Assembly (NCBI GenBank): GCA_041687805.1
Contig: JBDNJK010000101.1
Coordinates: 1-36,283, forward strand
Direction of reading: 5' to 3'
Source of the DNA: SZUA-87 sp041687805
GTDB taxonomy: Bacteria; Actinomycetota; Acidimicrobiia; Acidimicrobiales; Aldehydirespiratoraceae
DNA: 36,283 nucleotides
Under the pieces are notes generated by a model that did no database searches, had not been told where the DNA came from, and worked only from the letters and a program-made list of their open reading frames with translations. Position 1 is the first letter of the stretch; every line of letters starts with the position of its first letter. This document shows, one piece after another, positions 23,338 through 31,567 of this stretch. The position numbers and the translations under genes are program-made.

Positions 23338-24084
23338 TTAGTCGGTGTTGAGGTTTTCGGAGAGGATGGTGGCGGCCTCTACCAGCTGCAGGCCGATGTC
23401 GTGGGTGTGGTCGGGGTTGGGGAAGCGATAGGCGGGGCCGTGGACATGGATGGCGGCCTCCACCACTCCCTCGGGGTCGATGATGGGGGCGGCCACAGAG
23501 TTGATGCCCTCGGCGAATTCCTCGAGGACCCAGGCGTAGCCGAGGTTGCGGATCGTGGTGAGGCGCTCGCGAATGGCGTCGGGGTCGACGATTGTCCAGG
23601 GCGTGGTTTTTTCCAGATCGCCGGCCAAATAGGCATCGACTTTGTCGACCGACCAGTTGGCCATCACCACCAGGCCCGGCGGCACTGTGTGAAGCGCGGC
23701 GGACTCGCCTGTCCAGTCGCGTACCTGAACATCGCTCTCGGCTTGAACATGTTCGAGGTAGTACATGTTGCGGCCGTCGATAATGGACACGCCGGCTGTC
23801 TCTCCGGTCGTTGCCACCAACTCGATCAGGTTGGGCCGTGCCGTTGAGACGAGATTTCGGCCTGGTTGGGTCGCACCCGCTATCTCCAGCAGCCCTTCCC
23901 CGAGCCGATATTCGCCACCAGAATTGTCTTGGGTGACGGCTCCCTGCCGGTCGAGCGCCGACAAGAGCCGGGCGACTGTGGACTTCGGCAGATCAACTCT
24001 GTCGGCCAGGTCGGTGACGCCAAGTGGTCCCACCGACAACCCTCGCAGAATCGAGAACGCGCGTTCGATCGACTGAACCGTCAT
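23338..24084 (-). CDS. IclR-family transcriptional regulator
   Basis: 248 residues. The N-terminal winged helix has SIERAFSILRGL, VTDLADRVDLPKSTVARLLSALDRQGAV and YRLGEGLLEI, and the C-terminal effector domain has GYAWVLEEFAEGINSVAAPI and EAAIHVHGPAYRF. These are the two IclR domains in the usual order and length. A perfect inverted repeat 27 bases upstream of its ATG (24111-24129) is its likely own operator. Similar sites upstream of fhs suggest that it controls one-carbon genes. The effector is unknown; family members bind small acids such as glyoxylate, pyruvate or aromatic acids. Confidence 0.9.
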   Translation of the reverse strand: MTVQSIERAFSILRGLSVGPLGVTDLADRVDLPKSTVARLLSALDRQGAVTQDNSGGEYRLGEGLLEIAGATQPGRNLVSTARPNLIELVATTGETAGVSIIDGRNMYYLEHVQAESDVQVRDWTGESAALHTVPPGLVVMANWSVDKVDAYLAGDLEKTTPWTIVDPDAIRERLTTIRNLGYAWVLEEFAEGINSVAAPIIDPEGVVEAAIHVHGPAYRFPNPDHTHDIGLQLVEAATILSENLNTD

Positions 24085-24110
24085 GGCGCGACACTACCGG
24101 ATTATGGATT

Positions 24111-24129
24111 TGTTCCACGATCTGGAACA
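24111..24129. promoter_or_regulatory. Perfect inverted repeat, likely IclR autoregulatory operator
   Basis: TGTTCCACGATCTGGAACA: 7-bp arms TGTTCCA and TGGAACA around CGATC, in the 82-base gap between the IclR start and the proS stop. Size, symmetry and the TTCC/GGAA core fit operators of the IclR family (for instance TGGAAATNATTTCCA in E. coli, recalled from general knowledge). Confidence 0.65.
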
Positions 24130-24166
24130 GGTTGGGGCAGTGCAGGGAGATCAGATGGCAGAGAAC

Positions 24167-25882
24167 TCAGCGCGCCACGAACACGGTCTGAGAAATCTGG
24201 TCGACCACATCGGCGACTGCTACGCGACTCGTGGTGCCCTCAGCCCTGGTGGTGAACTCGACCTCATTGTCGGCCAACGCCTTCGGCCCGATGGTGAGCC
24301 GGTAGGGAATCCCGATCAGTTCGGCATCGGCAAACTTGACACCGGCACGCGCCTTGCGGTCGTCGAGCAGAACGTCGATCCCACGCTCACGAAGGCCTGA
24401 GTAGAGCGACTCGGCAGCGGCGACCGACTCCTCATCCTTGATGTTGATGATCGTGATCACGACCTCGTAAGGGGCAACTGACACCGGCCAGATCAGCCCA
24501 CGGTCGTCGTTGTGGGTCTCGGCGATGGCGGCCACACCACGCCCGATACCGATGCCGTAACTACCCATCATGAAAGCCACATTGCGGCCGTTGGGGTCGA
24601 GCACGGTGGCGCCGAGCGCCTCGGAGTATTTGGTGCCCAGCTTGAAAATATGGCCGGATTCGATGCATCGCACGATCTCCAGCGGAGCGCCGCATTCGGG
24701 GCACGCCTCCCCAGCAGAAACGTCGCGAAGGTCGGTCCAGATGTCGACCGCGATATCGCGCTCCACCGACACGCCCGTGTAGTGGAAATCGTCGGTGTTG
24801 GCACCCGTGGTGAGACCCATCCGGCCCTTAAGGGACTCATCGGCAACGATCCGCAAACCCTCGACACCCACCGCGCCGAGACTGCCCGGATTCGCGCCGA
24901 GGTGCTTCAACGTCTCCTCCGGCGTGGCGGGACGAATCTCTATTGCGCCTGTGGAGTCGAGAAGCTTCTGGATGTTGAGCTGATGGTCGCCTCGCACCAA
25001 CGCGAGCGTGATCTCGCCGTCGAGAACCATCACCATCGTCTTGATCTGGTGGACCGCTGGAGCGCCACCCTCGACCTGCTCGAGCGCAGCGATGGTGCGC
25101 ACGCCGGGCGTGGGAAAGCGGGTGAGCTCAGCGAGTTCGGCTCGGTCGGCAATCGCAGGGAGCGTCGAGGTGGCCCGTTCGAGATTGGCTGCGTAGTCGC
25201 CGGAGGGGCAACGAACGACGTCGTCCTCGCCGGCATCGGACGGCACCATGAACTCGGTGCTGCCGGACCCGCCCATGGCCCCGGATGAGGCCTCGACCGG
25301 AATCGCCGGCAGACCGAGCTTCTTGAAGATACGCACATAGGCGTCGTGGTGGAGTTGGAAATTCTTGTCGAGGCCTTCGGCGTCTAGGTCGAAGCTGTAG
25401 GAGTCCTTCATCGCGAACTCACGCACTCGCAAAAGCCCACTCTTGGGCCTCGGCTCATCGCGGAACTTCCACTGAATCTGATACCAGATCTGCGGCAGCG
25501 TCTTGTAGGACGAAATCTCCAAGGCGAGAGTGGTGAAGATCTCCTCGTGGGTCATGCCGAGGGCTACGTCGGCGCCCTTGCGGTCCTGAAGGCGGAACAT
25601 TTCGTCGCCCATGACCTCCCAGCGGCCGGACGCCTTCCAGATCGATGCCGGATGCATGGCGGGCAACAGAAATTCTTGGGCCCCGATGGCGTTCATCTCA
25701 TCCCGGACGATTTGTTCGACCTTGTCGTGGACTTTCAATCCCAAAGGAAGAAGCGAGTAGTGGCCGGCGTGGAGCTGACGAATGAACCCGCCCCGAACTA
25801 GCAGCTTGTGGCTGGCGGCCTCGGCATCTGCCGGGGCGTCGCGCAATGTGGGAATGAACAATTTCGACCAACGCATGGGCAT
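24167..25882 (-). CDS. proS: Prolyl-tRNA synthetase, bacterial type
   Basis: 571 residues from ATG 25882. Class II motifs are present: motif 1 region around EFLLPAMHPASIW, motif 2 FRDEPRPKSGLLRVREFAMKD (two pieces) and motif 3 GSYGIGIGRGVAAIAE. An editing (YbaK-like) insertion lies between motifs 2 and 3 (about residues 220-400), as in bacterial-type ProRS, and the anticodon-binding domain is at the end. It charges tRNA-Pro and is a housekeeping gene. The frame stays open 180 bases further upstream, but MRWSKLFIPTLRDAPADAE is the normal start of the protein. It is divergent from the formate dehydrogenase operon. Confidence 0.93.
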   Translation of the reverse strand: MPMRWSKLFIPTLRDAPADAEAASHKLLVRGGFIRQLHAGHYSLLPLGLKVHDKVEQIVRDEMNAIGAQEFLLPAMHPASIWKASGRWEVMGDEMFRLQDRKGADVALGMTHEEIFTTLALEISSYKTLPQIWYQIQWKFRDEPRPKSGLLRVREFAMKDSYSFDLDAEGLDKNFQLHHDAYVRIFKKLGLPAIPVEASSGAMGGSGSTEFMVPSDAGEDDVVRCPSGDYAANLERATSTLPAIADRAELAELTRFPTPGVRTIAALEQVEGGAPAVHQIKTMVMVLDGEITLALVRGDHQLNIQKLLDSTGAIEIRPATPEETLKHLGANPGSLGAVGVEGLRIVADESLKGRMGLTTGANTDDFHYTGVSVERDIAVDIWTDLRDVSAGEACPECGAPLEIVRCIESGHIFKLGTKYSEALGATVLDPNGRNVAFMMGSYGIGIGRGVAAIAETHNDDRGLIWPVSVAPYEVVITIINIKDEESVAAAESLYSGLRERGIDVLLDDRKARAGVKFADAELIGIPYRLTIGPKALADNEVEFTTRAEGTTSRVAVADVVDQISQTVFVAR

Positions 25883-25986
25883 GAACGGTACCGGTGGACC
25901 ATCCCGGCGCGAAGCATCACCAAACGGAGGCGATACACCACTGCGCGAGGTGTCCTGATGGCAGGCAGTTGCGGTACTGTCCGGGC

Positions 25987-27912
25987 ATGGCTCGCAGAAC
26001 GTCAAGGCTTCCCCGTTTGACCACCCCTTATGTGCGCGAGGACGGACAGCTTCGCCCCGCAACGTGGGATGAAGCGCTCGACCGGGTGACCGAAGGTTTC
26101 CGGCGAGTACGCGACGAGCACGGGCCCGACGGGTTCGGCCTGTTCAGCTGCTCAAAAGCCACAAACGAGATGAATTACGCGGCGCAAAAGTTCATCCGCA
26201 CGGCGATGGGGTCGAACAACATCGACTCCTGCAACCGAACTTGACACGCTCCTTCCGTCGTCGGTCTGGCGACAGTGTTCGGTGCGGGTGGCGGCACTTG
26301 CTCATACACCGAGATCGAAGAAACCGATCTCGTGATTCTGTGGGGTTCCAACGCCCGTGAGGCCCATCCGATCTTCTTTCATCATCTGATGAAGGGACTC
26401 GACAACGGGACCCGAATGTATTCGGTCGACCCTCGGCGCACGAGCTCGGCCAAGTTCGCCGACGTGTGGCTCGGAATCGAAGTCGGGTCCGACATCGCTC
26501 TCGCCAATGCCGTAGGTCGCGAGATCATTCACGCTGGGCTTCACAACCGAGACTTCATAGCTCACAGCACCCAGGGCTTCGAGGCCTACGCCGAGTCGGT
26601 TGAGTCCTACACACTCGAATTCGCCGCAACCGCCACCGGCGTGCCCGCCGACGCGATCCGTGAGATGGCCCACGCCTACGCCAACGCTGAGACGGCGCAG
26701 ATCTTGTGGACGCTGGGAATAACCGAGCATCACAACGGTGTCGACAACGTGTTCGCTCTTTGCAACCTGTCGCTGCTCACCGGACATGTCGGCAAGTGGG
26801 GCTCCGGGCTCGTGCCGTTGCGGGGTCAGAACAATGTGCAGGGCGGCGGCGACATGGGCGCGTTGCCCAACAAGCTGCCCGGTTTCGCAAACGTGGCCGA
26901 CGCTGCCGATCGGGCGCGGTTCGAAGCGGTCTACGGCGTCGAGCTCAACCCCGTGCCCGGCCGTCACCTCACGCTCATGTTCGAGGCGATGGAAGAGGGG
27001 TCGATGCACTGCGCCTACGTCATCGGTGAGAATCCGGCTGATTCCGAAGCCGACGTAGGCCGGATCCGTCGACTGCTCGGCGGTCTCGATCTTCTGGTGG
27101 TGCAGGACATCTTCATGACGCGCACAGCCGAAATGGCCGACGTGGTGTTGCCGGCCTCGGTCGCGTGGGCCGAGAGCGAGGGCACCGTCACTTCCAGCGA
27201 GCGCCGCGTGCAACGGGTGCGCGCCGCGGTGAGCCCGCCCGGCGAGGCCCGTGACGACATCGAGATCATCGGCGAGCTGGCTCGTCGTCTGGGCTTCGAT
27301 TGGGGGCATCCCACCCCTCAACAGCTATGGGACGAATTCCGCACACTTTCGCCGGCCCACGCCGGCATGAGCTGGCAGCGGCTCGAAGACGAGGGCGGGC
27401 TGCAATGGCCGTGCCCATCCGAAGATCATCCGGGTAGCGAATTCTTGCACGAGTGGTTATGGGAAGATGATCTTGGTGGTCGCGACCCTGCGCCGTTCAC
27501 CGTCGTAGCCGCCGAGGGCCCCAAGGAACAACTCACCGAGGAGTTCCCGCTGCGTCTAACCACCGGCCGAGCACTCGACTCCTTCAACACAGGCGTGCAG
27601 TCTGGTCCGATCGAATCTCCGATCCGATACGGCGATGCAATCGACGTGAGTCCGCCAGATGCTGATCGTCTCGGCCTGGCCGACGGCGACCTCGTGAGGG
27701 TCAGCTCGCCGCGGGGATCCGTGGAGATGCATGTGAGGATTCAGCCAGACATTCCGGTCGGGCTCACTTTCACCACGTTCCACTTCCCCGAGCTGGTCGA
27801 TGCCAATGTGCTCACCAGCGACGCATGGGATCCAAAGTCGGGTACCGCCGAATACAAGGCTGCCTCGATCCGCATCGACAAGCTGGCCATGGCAGGAGGC
27901 AGCGATGACTGA
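25987..27912 (+). CDS. fdhA: Selenocysteine-containing formate dehydrogenase catalytic (molybdopterin) subunit, split form
   Basis: 641 residues if the in-frame TGA at 26242-26244 is read as selenocysteine (residue 86). The context is SCNRT-U-HAPSVVGLATVFGAGGGT, exactly where formate dehydrogenases have Cys or Sec followed by the catalytic His; the frame continues unbroken to 27912. LRGQNNVQGGGDMGALP holds the conserved active-site Arg, and YSVDPRRTSSA, NPADSEADV and the C-terminal molybdopterin-binding domain (LTTGRALDSFNTG onward) follow. It would oxidise formate to CO2 at bis-MGD. The N-terminal Fe-S part of the usual long alpha subunit is missing here and is encoded at 29668-30501. ATG 25987 begins just at the expected junction; ATG 25894 is an alternative. 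No Cys substitute lies near the TGA. The last 8 bases overlap the next gene. Confidence 0.9.
26245..26273 (+). promoter_or_regulatory. Bacterial SECIS element after the Sec TGA
   Basis: A hairpin GTCGTC (26257-26262) / GGCGAC (26268-26273) closes a GGTCT loop with six base pairs (one G-U). It starts 12 bases after the TGA. The GGTCTG begins 18 bases after the TGA, the same distance and sequence as in E. coli fdhF as I recall it. The loop G and U are those known to contact SelB. The hairpin lies inside coding sequence (residues VVGLAT). Confidence 0.85.
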
Positions 27913-29671
27913 CATCCACATTGGTCCCGACCTCGCAGATGAAATCGAACGTCAAGCCGTGTCAGCAGTCTTGGGAGACGATTCCGTGGTCATCCACGAG
28001 ACAGAGCGTTTGGTGCGGGGTGGCACCGCAAGCCGACGCGACCACCGTCACCTCTTGTTGCCGGCACTGCATGCTCTCAACAATGCCAAGGGCTGGATCT
28101 CGCCTGGCGGGCTCAACCATGTTTGCGAACTGCTGCAAGTGCCGCCGGCCGAGGCCTACGGCGTCGCTTCGTTCTACGAAATGTTTCGCACCGAGCCGAC
28201 CGGACACGACGGCGACATCACCCACGTGTGCGTCGATCCGGCTTGTCGACTCGCCGGCAACGAACTTCTCATTGCCGAAATAGAAGCCACCGGTGGGCAC
28301 GTTCATCGCTCACCGTGCCTTGGTCAATGCGACCACGCTCCGGCCGTGTTCGTGCAAGGCGTCGGCCGACCCGATCATGTGCCGTCCCACGACGGTGCGA
28401 CCGACGGACCGAGCCCGAAGGTCGTCCCCCAACAAGGCGATCCGTCGTTGCGGCTGCTGCGCCGTGTCGGAGTAGCCGACCCGACATCGCTCGACTCCTA
28501 CAAGGCACATGGCGGCTACGAATCGTTGGCGAAGGCCATCGAAATGGGCGCCAACGCGGTGATCGACGCCGTCACCGAATCCGGCTTGTCGGGGCGCGGC
28601 GGTGCGGCATTCCCCACCGGCATCAAGTGGCGTGCCGTAGCCGACGAGCACGGTCGCCCCAAGCATGTGGTGGCCAACTGCGACGAGTCGGAGCCGGGCA
28701 CATTCAAGGATCGTGTGCTGATGGAGTCGGATCCGTTCTCTGTGATCGAGGCGCTCACGATCGCTGGATTCGCCACCGGCGCCGAAAATGGGTGGATCTA
28801 CATTCGTGGCGAGTACCCGCTCGCTACCGCCCGGCTCGAAAACGCCATTGCCGAGGCCTGCAGCGCCGGGCTGCTCGGCGCCGACGTCGCAGGCAGCCAA
28901 CACAGGTTCGACATTGAGATTCGCCGCGGAGCTGGCGCCTACATCTGTGGCGAGGAGACCTCTCTGTTCGCATCGATCGAGGGTTTCCGTGGCGAGCCGC
29001 GCAGCAAGCCTCCGTTTCCGACCACCCACGGCCTCTTCGGCGAACCCACCGCGATCAACAATCCGGAAACACTGCTCAACGTGCTCGACATCATCGACAT
29101 CGGGCCGGCCGAATACCGAACCCGTGGCACCGAGCGCTCGCCCGGAACGAAGCTGTTGTGTCTGTCGGGACGCGTCGCCAACCCTGGCGTCTACGAGATC
29201 GAATTCGGTGCCAAGCTCGCAGACGTGCTTGATCTTGCCGGAGGCCTCACCGGCAACGGCGAACTCCGAGCGATTCTGATGGGGGGCGCGGCCGGCAGCT
29301 TCGTCGGGCCCGAATCGCTCGAACTGCCGCTCACGCTGGAAGACACACGAGAAGCGGGAACCACCCTCGGATCAGGAGTTGTGATGGCCTTCACCACCGA
29401 TGTCGACATGACCGACATCGTGCTTCGGATCTCGGAATTTTTCCGCAACGAATCATGCGGCCAATGCGTGCCTTGCCGAGTCGGCACCGTTCGCCTTCAC
29501 GAGACGATGGTGCAACTGGAGCGCACTGGTTCGCTCAGTGACGATCGCAGGAGTCTGGTCGACGACATGGCGCAGGTGATGGTCGACGCATCGATCTGCG
29601 GTCTGGGCCACACAGCATCATCAGCCATCACATCGGCGTTACGACTCGGCCTCGTGGGAGGAGCATCATGA
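27905..29671 (+). CDS. FdsG-FdsB (NuoE-NuoF) fusion, NADH-linked formate dehydrogenase diaphorase
   Basis: 588 residues. The first 165 or so form a NuoE-like thioredoxin-fold domain with a [2Fe-2S] site CVDPAC ... SPCLGQC. From about residue 190 the NuoF-like part has GRGGAAFPTGIKW (FMN), CDESEPGTFKDR, GAGAYICGEETSL (NADH) and SCGQCVPCRVG plus a later ICGLG for a [4Fe-4S] cluster. In the Fds-type formate dehydrogenases of Cupriavidus and Rhodobacter these two are separate proteins (FdsG, FdsB) that pass electrons from formate to NAD. ATG 27905 with GGAGG upstream is chosen; it overlaps fdhA by 8 bases. The next gene overlaps this one by four bases, so all three are coupled. Confidence 0.9.
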   Translation: MTDIHIGPDLADEIERQAVSAVLGDDSVVIHETERLVRGGTASRRDHRHLLLPALHALNNAKGWISPGGLNHVCELLQVPPAEAYGVASFYEMFRTEPTGHDGDITHVCVDPACRLAGNELLIAEIEATGGHVHRSPCLGQCDHAPAVFVQGVGRPDHVPSHDGATDGPSPKVVPQQGDPSLRLLRRVGVADPTSLDSYKAHGGYESLAKAIEMGANAVIDAVTESGLSGRGGAAFPTGIKWRAVADEHGRPKHVVANCDESEPGTFKDRVLMESDPFSVIEALTIAGFATGAENGWIYIRGEYPLATARLENAIAEACSAGLLGADVAGSQHRFDIEIRRGAGAYICGEETSLFASIEGFRGEPRSKPPFPTTHGLFGEPTAINNPETLLNVLDIIDIGPAEYRTRGTERSPGTKLLCLSGRVANPGVYEIEFGAKLADVLDLAGGLTGNGELRAILMGGAAGSFVGPESLELPLTLEDTREAGTTLGSGVVMAFTTDVDMTDIVLRISEFFRNESCGQCVPCRVGTVRLHETMVQLERTGSLSDDRRSLVDDMAQVMVDASICGLGHTASSAITSALRLGLVGGAS

Positions 29672-30501
29672 CCGTGACCCTCACCATCGACGATGTCGTC
29701 GTCACCGTTGCAGCTGGGACCACGATCCACAAGGCTTGCGAGGCCGTCGGTACGCAAACACCGACATTGTGCTGGGCCGAGAATTTGACACCGGTCAACG
29801 TCTGCCGAATTTGCGTCGTGGAGGTGGAAGGCACGCGGACACTTGTCCCGTCGTGTGCTCGTGCCGCCGAGGACGACATGGTGGTGCACACCGACTCCGA
29901 ACGAGTCCGACACAGCCGCAAGATGGTTCTCGAGTTTCTCGGTTCAGGAGTACAACTCGATCAGGCCAAGGAGATGGCGCGTTGGATCGACGAATACGGC
30001 GCCGATCCCGGCCGCTACGACCAGCCCGGCCTTCCCGCCGCCACCATTGACCAGCCGGTCAAGGTCGAAGATGAGCTTTTCATACGCGATTACGACCGGT
30101 GCGTGCTCTGCTACAAGTGCGTCGAGGCATGTGGAGACGATGCACAACACACGTTCGCGATCGCGGTAGCCGGCCGGGGATTCGATGCAAGGATCTCCAC
30201 CGAATACGACACCCCGCTTCCTGACTCGGCATGTGTCTACTGCGGCAACTGCATCAGTGTGTGTCCAACCGGTGCCATCCAGTTCAAAACCGAATTCGAC
30301 CTACGACAGTCCGACAGTTGGCACCCAGAGCAACAGAACGTCACGCGCACCGTGTGTTCTTACTGCGGCGTGGGGTGCAATCTCGAGCTCCACACCCAAG
30401 ACGATCGAATCGTGAAGGTCACGTCGCCTGCCGACCACTCGATCACCCATGGCCATCTGTGCATCAAGGGTCGATTCGGATGGACCTACGTGCAGTCCTG
30501 A
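29668..30501 (+). CDS. Formate dehydrogenase alpha N-terminal half: [2Fe-2S], two 4Fe-4S and molybdopterin Fe4S4 domains
   Basis: 277 residues. Domains in order: plant-type [2Fe-2S] ferredoxin (PTLCWAENLTPVNVCRIC ... PSC, about 1-75), NuoG-like helical segment, ferredoxin motifs CVLCYKCVEAC and CVYCGNCISVCPTGAI (about 145-210), and the Fe4S4 domain of molybdopterin oxidoreductases, VCSYCGVGC ... LCIKGRFGWTYVQS at the C-terminus. In Fds-type enzymes all this is the N-terminal third of the alpha subunit and runs on into the RLT-P-x-R of the catalytic domain. Here it stops precisely after GRFGW, and the catalytic part starts the operon at 25987 with RLTTPYVRE. The two must assemble non-covalently. 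It starts with ATGA overlap to the FdsG-FdsB fusion. Confidence 0.9.
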   Translation: MTVTLTIDDVVVTVAAGTTIHKACEAVGTQTPTLCWAENLTPVNVCRICVVEVEGTRTLVPSCARAAEDDMVVHTDSERVRHSRKMVLEFLGSGVQLDQAKEMARWIDEYGADPGRYDQPGLPAATIDQPVKVEDELFIRDYDRCVLCYKCVEACGDDAQHTFAIAVAGRGFDARISTEYDTPLPDSACVYCGNCISVCPTGAIQFKTEFDLRQSDSWHPEQQNVTRTVCSYCGVGCNLELHTQDDRIVKVTSPADHSITHGHLCIKGRFGWTYVQS

Positions 30502-30520
30502 CTACTTGCCGAGGCCTGAA

Positions 30521-31345
30521 TCAGTCGGCGGCGATCAAGGCGACACCACCAACGGCACCCACCAGTCCGATCACCTGCCACCAGCGAAGCTTCTCGCCCT
30601 TCAACAACCATGTGAGAGCGATCCCCACCACCGGGTAAAGCGAGCCGGTGACAGTTACCGGCCCGATCGGGCCGCGTTGCGCACCGAGAACAATTGACCC
30701 GACTCCTGCCGCCCCGGCCATGCCGCTGATCGAGCTCCATTTCACATCGTCACGTCCGGCGAAGACTGGTTTGCGAAGCAGCACTGCGGTGATGGTGATG
30801 ATGACTCCGGCTGTGCCGCGCTGGGCCACGATCGGCCAAACACCGCTCTCGATCGAGGTGTCGCCGCTGGCCACGAACATCACGGCGAACATCGATCCGG
30901 CCACCAGGCCATGGATTATTCCCTGCGCCGGCGAGCGCTCGCTTGGACTCCATGAGGTGAGCAGCAGCGAGGTGACTCCCAGCGCCATGCCGATGGTGCC
31001 GATGGTGCCGGGGCCATCACCACGTGACACGTCGACCAATACCGGCAGCACCGCGCCGGTGACCGCGGCGATCGGAGCAGTGATTCCCATGGTGGACACG
31101 ACGTAGCCGCGCCAAAGTGTCCACAGCGCGCCGGTGACCGCAACGCCCGAGAGAGCGCCCTTCGCCATGTCGACGGCGGTGATGTCGCCGGTGAATGGAG
31201 CGGCGACGAGTGCGATTGCGGCCCCTGCCCAGAATGCCGCGTTGACCGTCTGCATGGCGGTGGAGTTGCCGCTGGCATGTGCGCCCAGATAGTCGCTGAT
31301 CCCGATCAGGACCATCGCGGCAAGGCCGAATGCGATTCCTTCCAT
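30521..31345 (-). CDS. EamA/DMT-superfamily permease
   Basis: 274 residues, about ten hydrophobic helices in two repeats. It begins directly with a helix (GIAFGLAAMVLIGISDYLG) and ends WWQVIGLVGAVGGVALIAAD. The second half has the EamA-typical GSLYPVVGIALTWLLKGEKL. Substrate unknown; export of small metabolites is the family role. The ATG at 31345 is preceded by the complement of GGAGACC (a GGAG site). It is convergent with the formate dehydrogenase operon (19 bases between stops, no terminator seen) and divergent from the TetR gene across 220 bases. Confidence 0.8.
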   Translation of the reverse strand: MEGIAFGLAAMVLIGISDYLGAHASGNSTAMQTVNAAFWAGAAIALVAAPFTGDITAVDMAKGALSGVAVTGALWTLWRGYVVSTMGITAPIAAVTGAVLPVLVDVSRGDGPGTIGTIGMALGVTSLLLTSWSPSERSPAQGIIHGLVAGSMFAVMFVASGDTSIESGVWPIVAQRGTAGVIITITAVLLRKPVFAGRDDVKWSSISGMAGAAGVGSIVLGAQRGPIGPVTVTGSLYPVVGIALTWLLKGEKLRWWQVIGLVGAVGGVALIAAD

Positions 31346-31536
31346 CGGTCTCCTCGTCCGGTTGGGATCGCGGGACCATACCGGGTTTATTCAGGAGCCG
31401 TTTCGATGGTGAGACCCCTGGAGGCGGCGGTATGCGGCCGTCACCCCCAGGTGACTCGGGATCCGCCTGAAACCTGGAGGATTCATGTGGCGGAGGGTAT
31501 GCTCCGGGTCTCCCAACATGGCGCAGAGGCCCTATT

Positions 31537-31567
31537 ATATCTATATTGAGACACGGTATATCGATAT
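31537..31567 (+). promoter_or_regulatory. Promoter and candidate TetR operator, twin ATATC-ATAT boxes
   Basis: ATATCTATAT (31537-31546) and the perfect palindrome ATATCGATAT (31558-31567) have centres 21 bases apart, two turns of the helix, in an otherwise GC-rich 220-base divergent gap. The first box includes a -10-like TATATT; the second covers the AT of the TetR start codon. There is no ribosome-binding site before that ATG, so the mRNA leader may be very short. The rest of the gap (31346-31536) shows nothing else I can name. Confidence 0.45.

Noticed and set aside
23296..23847. A 183-residue open frame on the + strand starting in palindrome copy C
   Set aside because: It is antisense to the IclR gene and begins inside the repeat.
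25894..26244. A short stand-alone gene ending at the TGA, followed by a separate gene from GTG 26275
   Set aside because: Both lie in the same frame, their sequences form one continuous formate dehydrogenase, and the TGA is at the Sec/Cys site with a SECIS hairpin behind it.
27800..27904. An earlier start for the FdsG-FdsB fusion
   Set aside because: It would run 35 codons inside fdhA out of frame; ATG 27905 has GGAGG upstream and the normal start of a NuoE domain follows.
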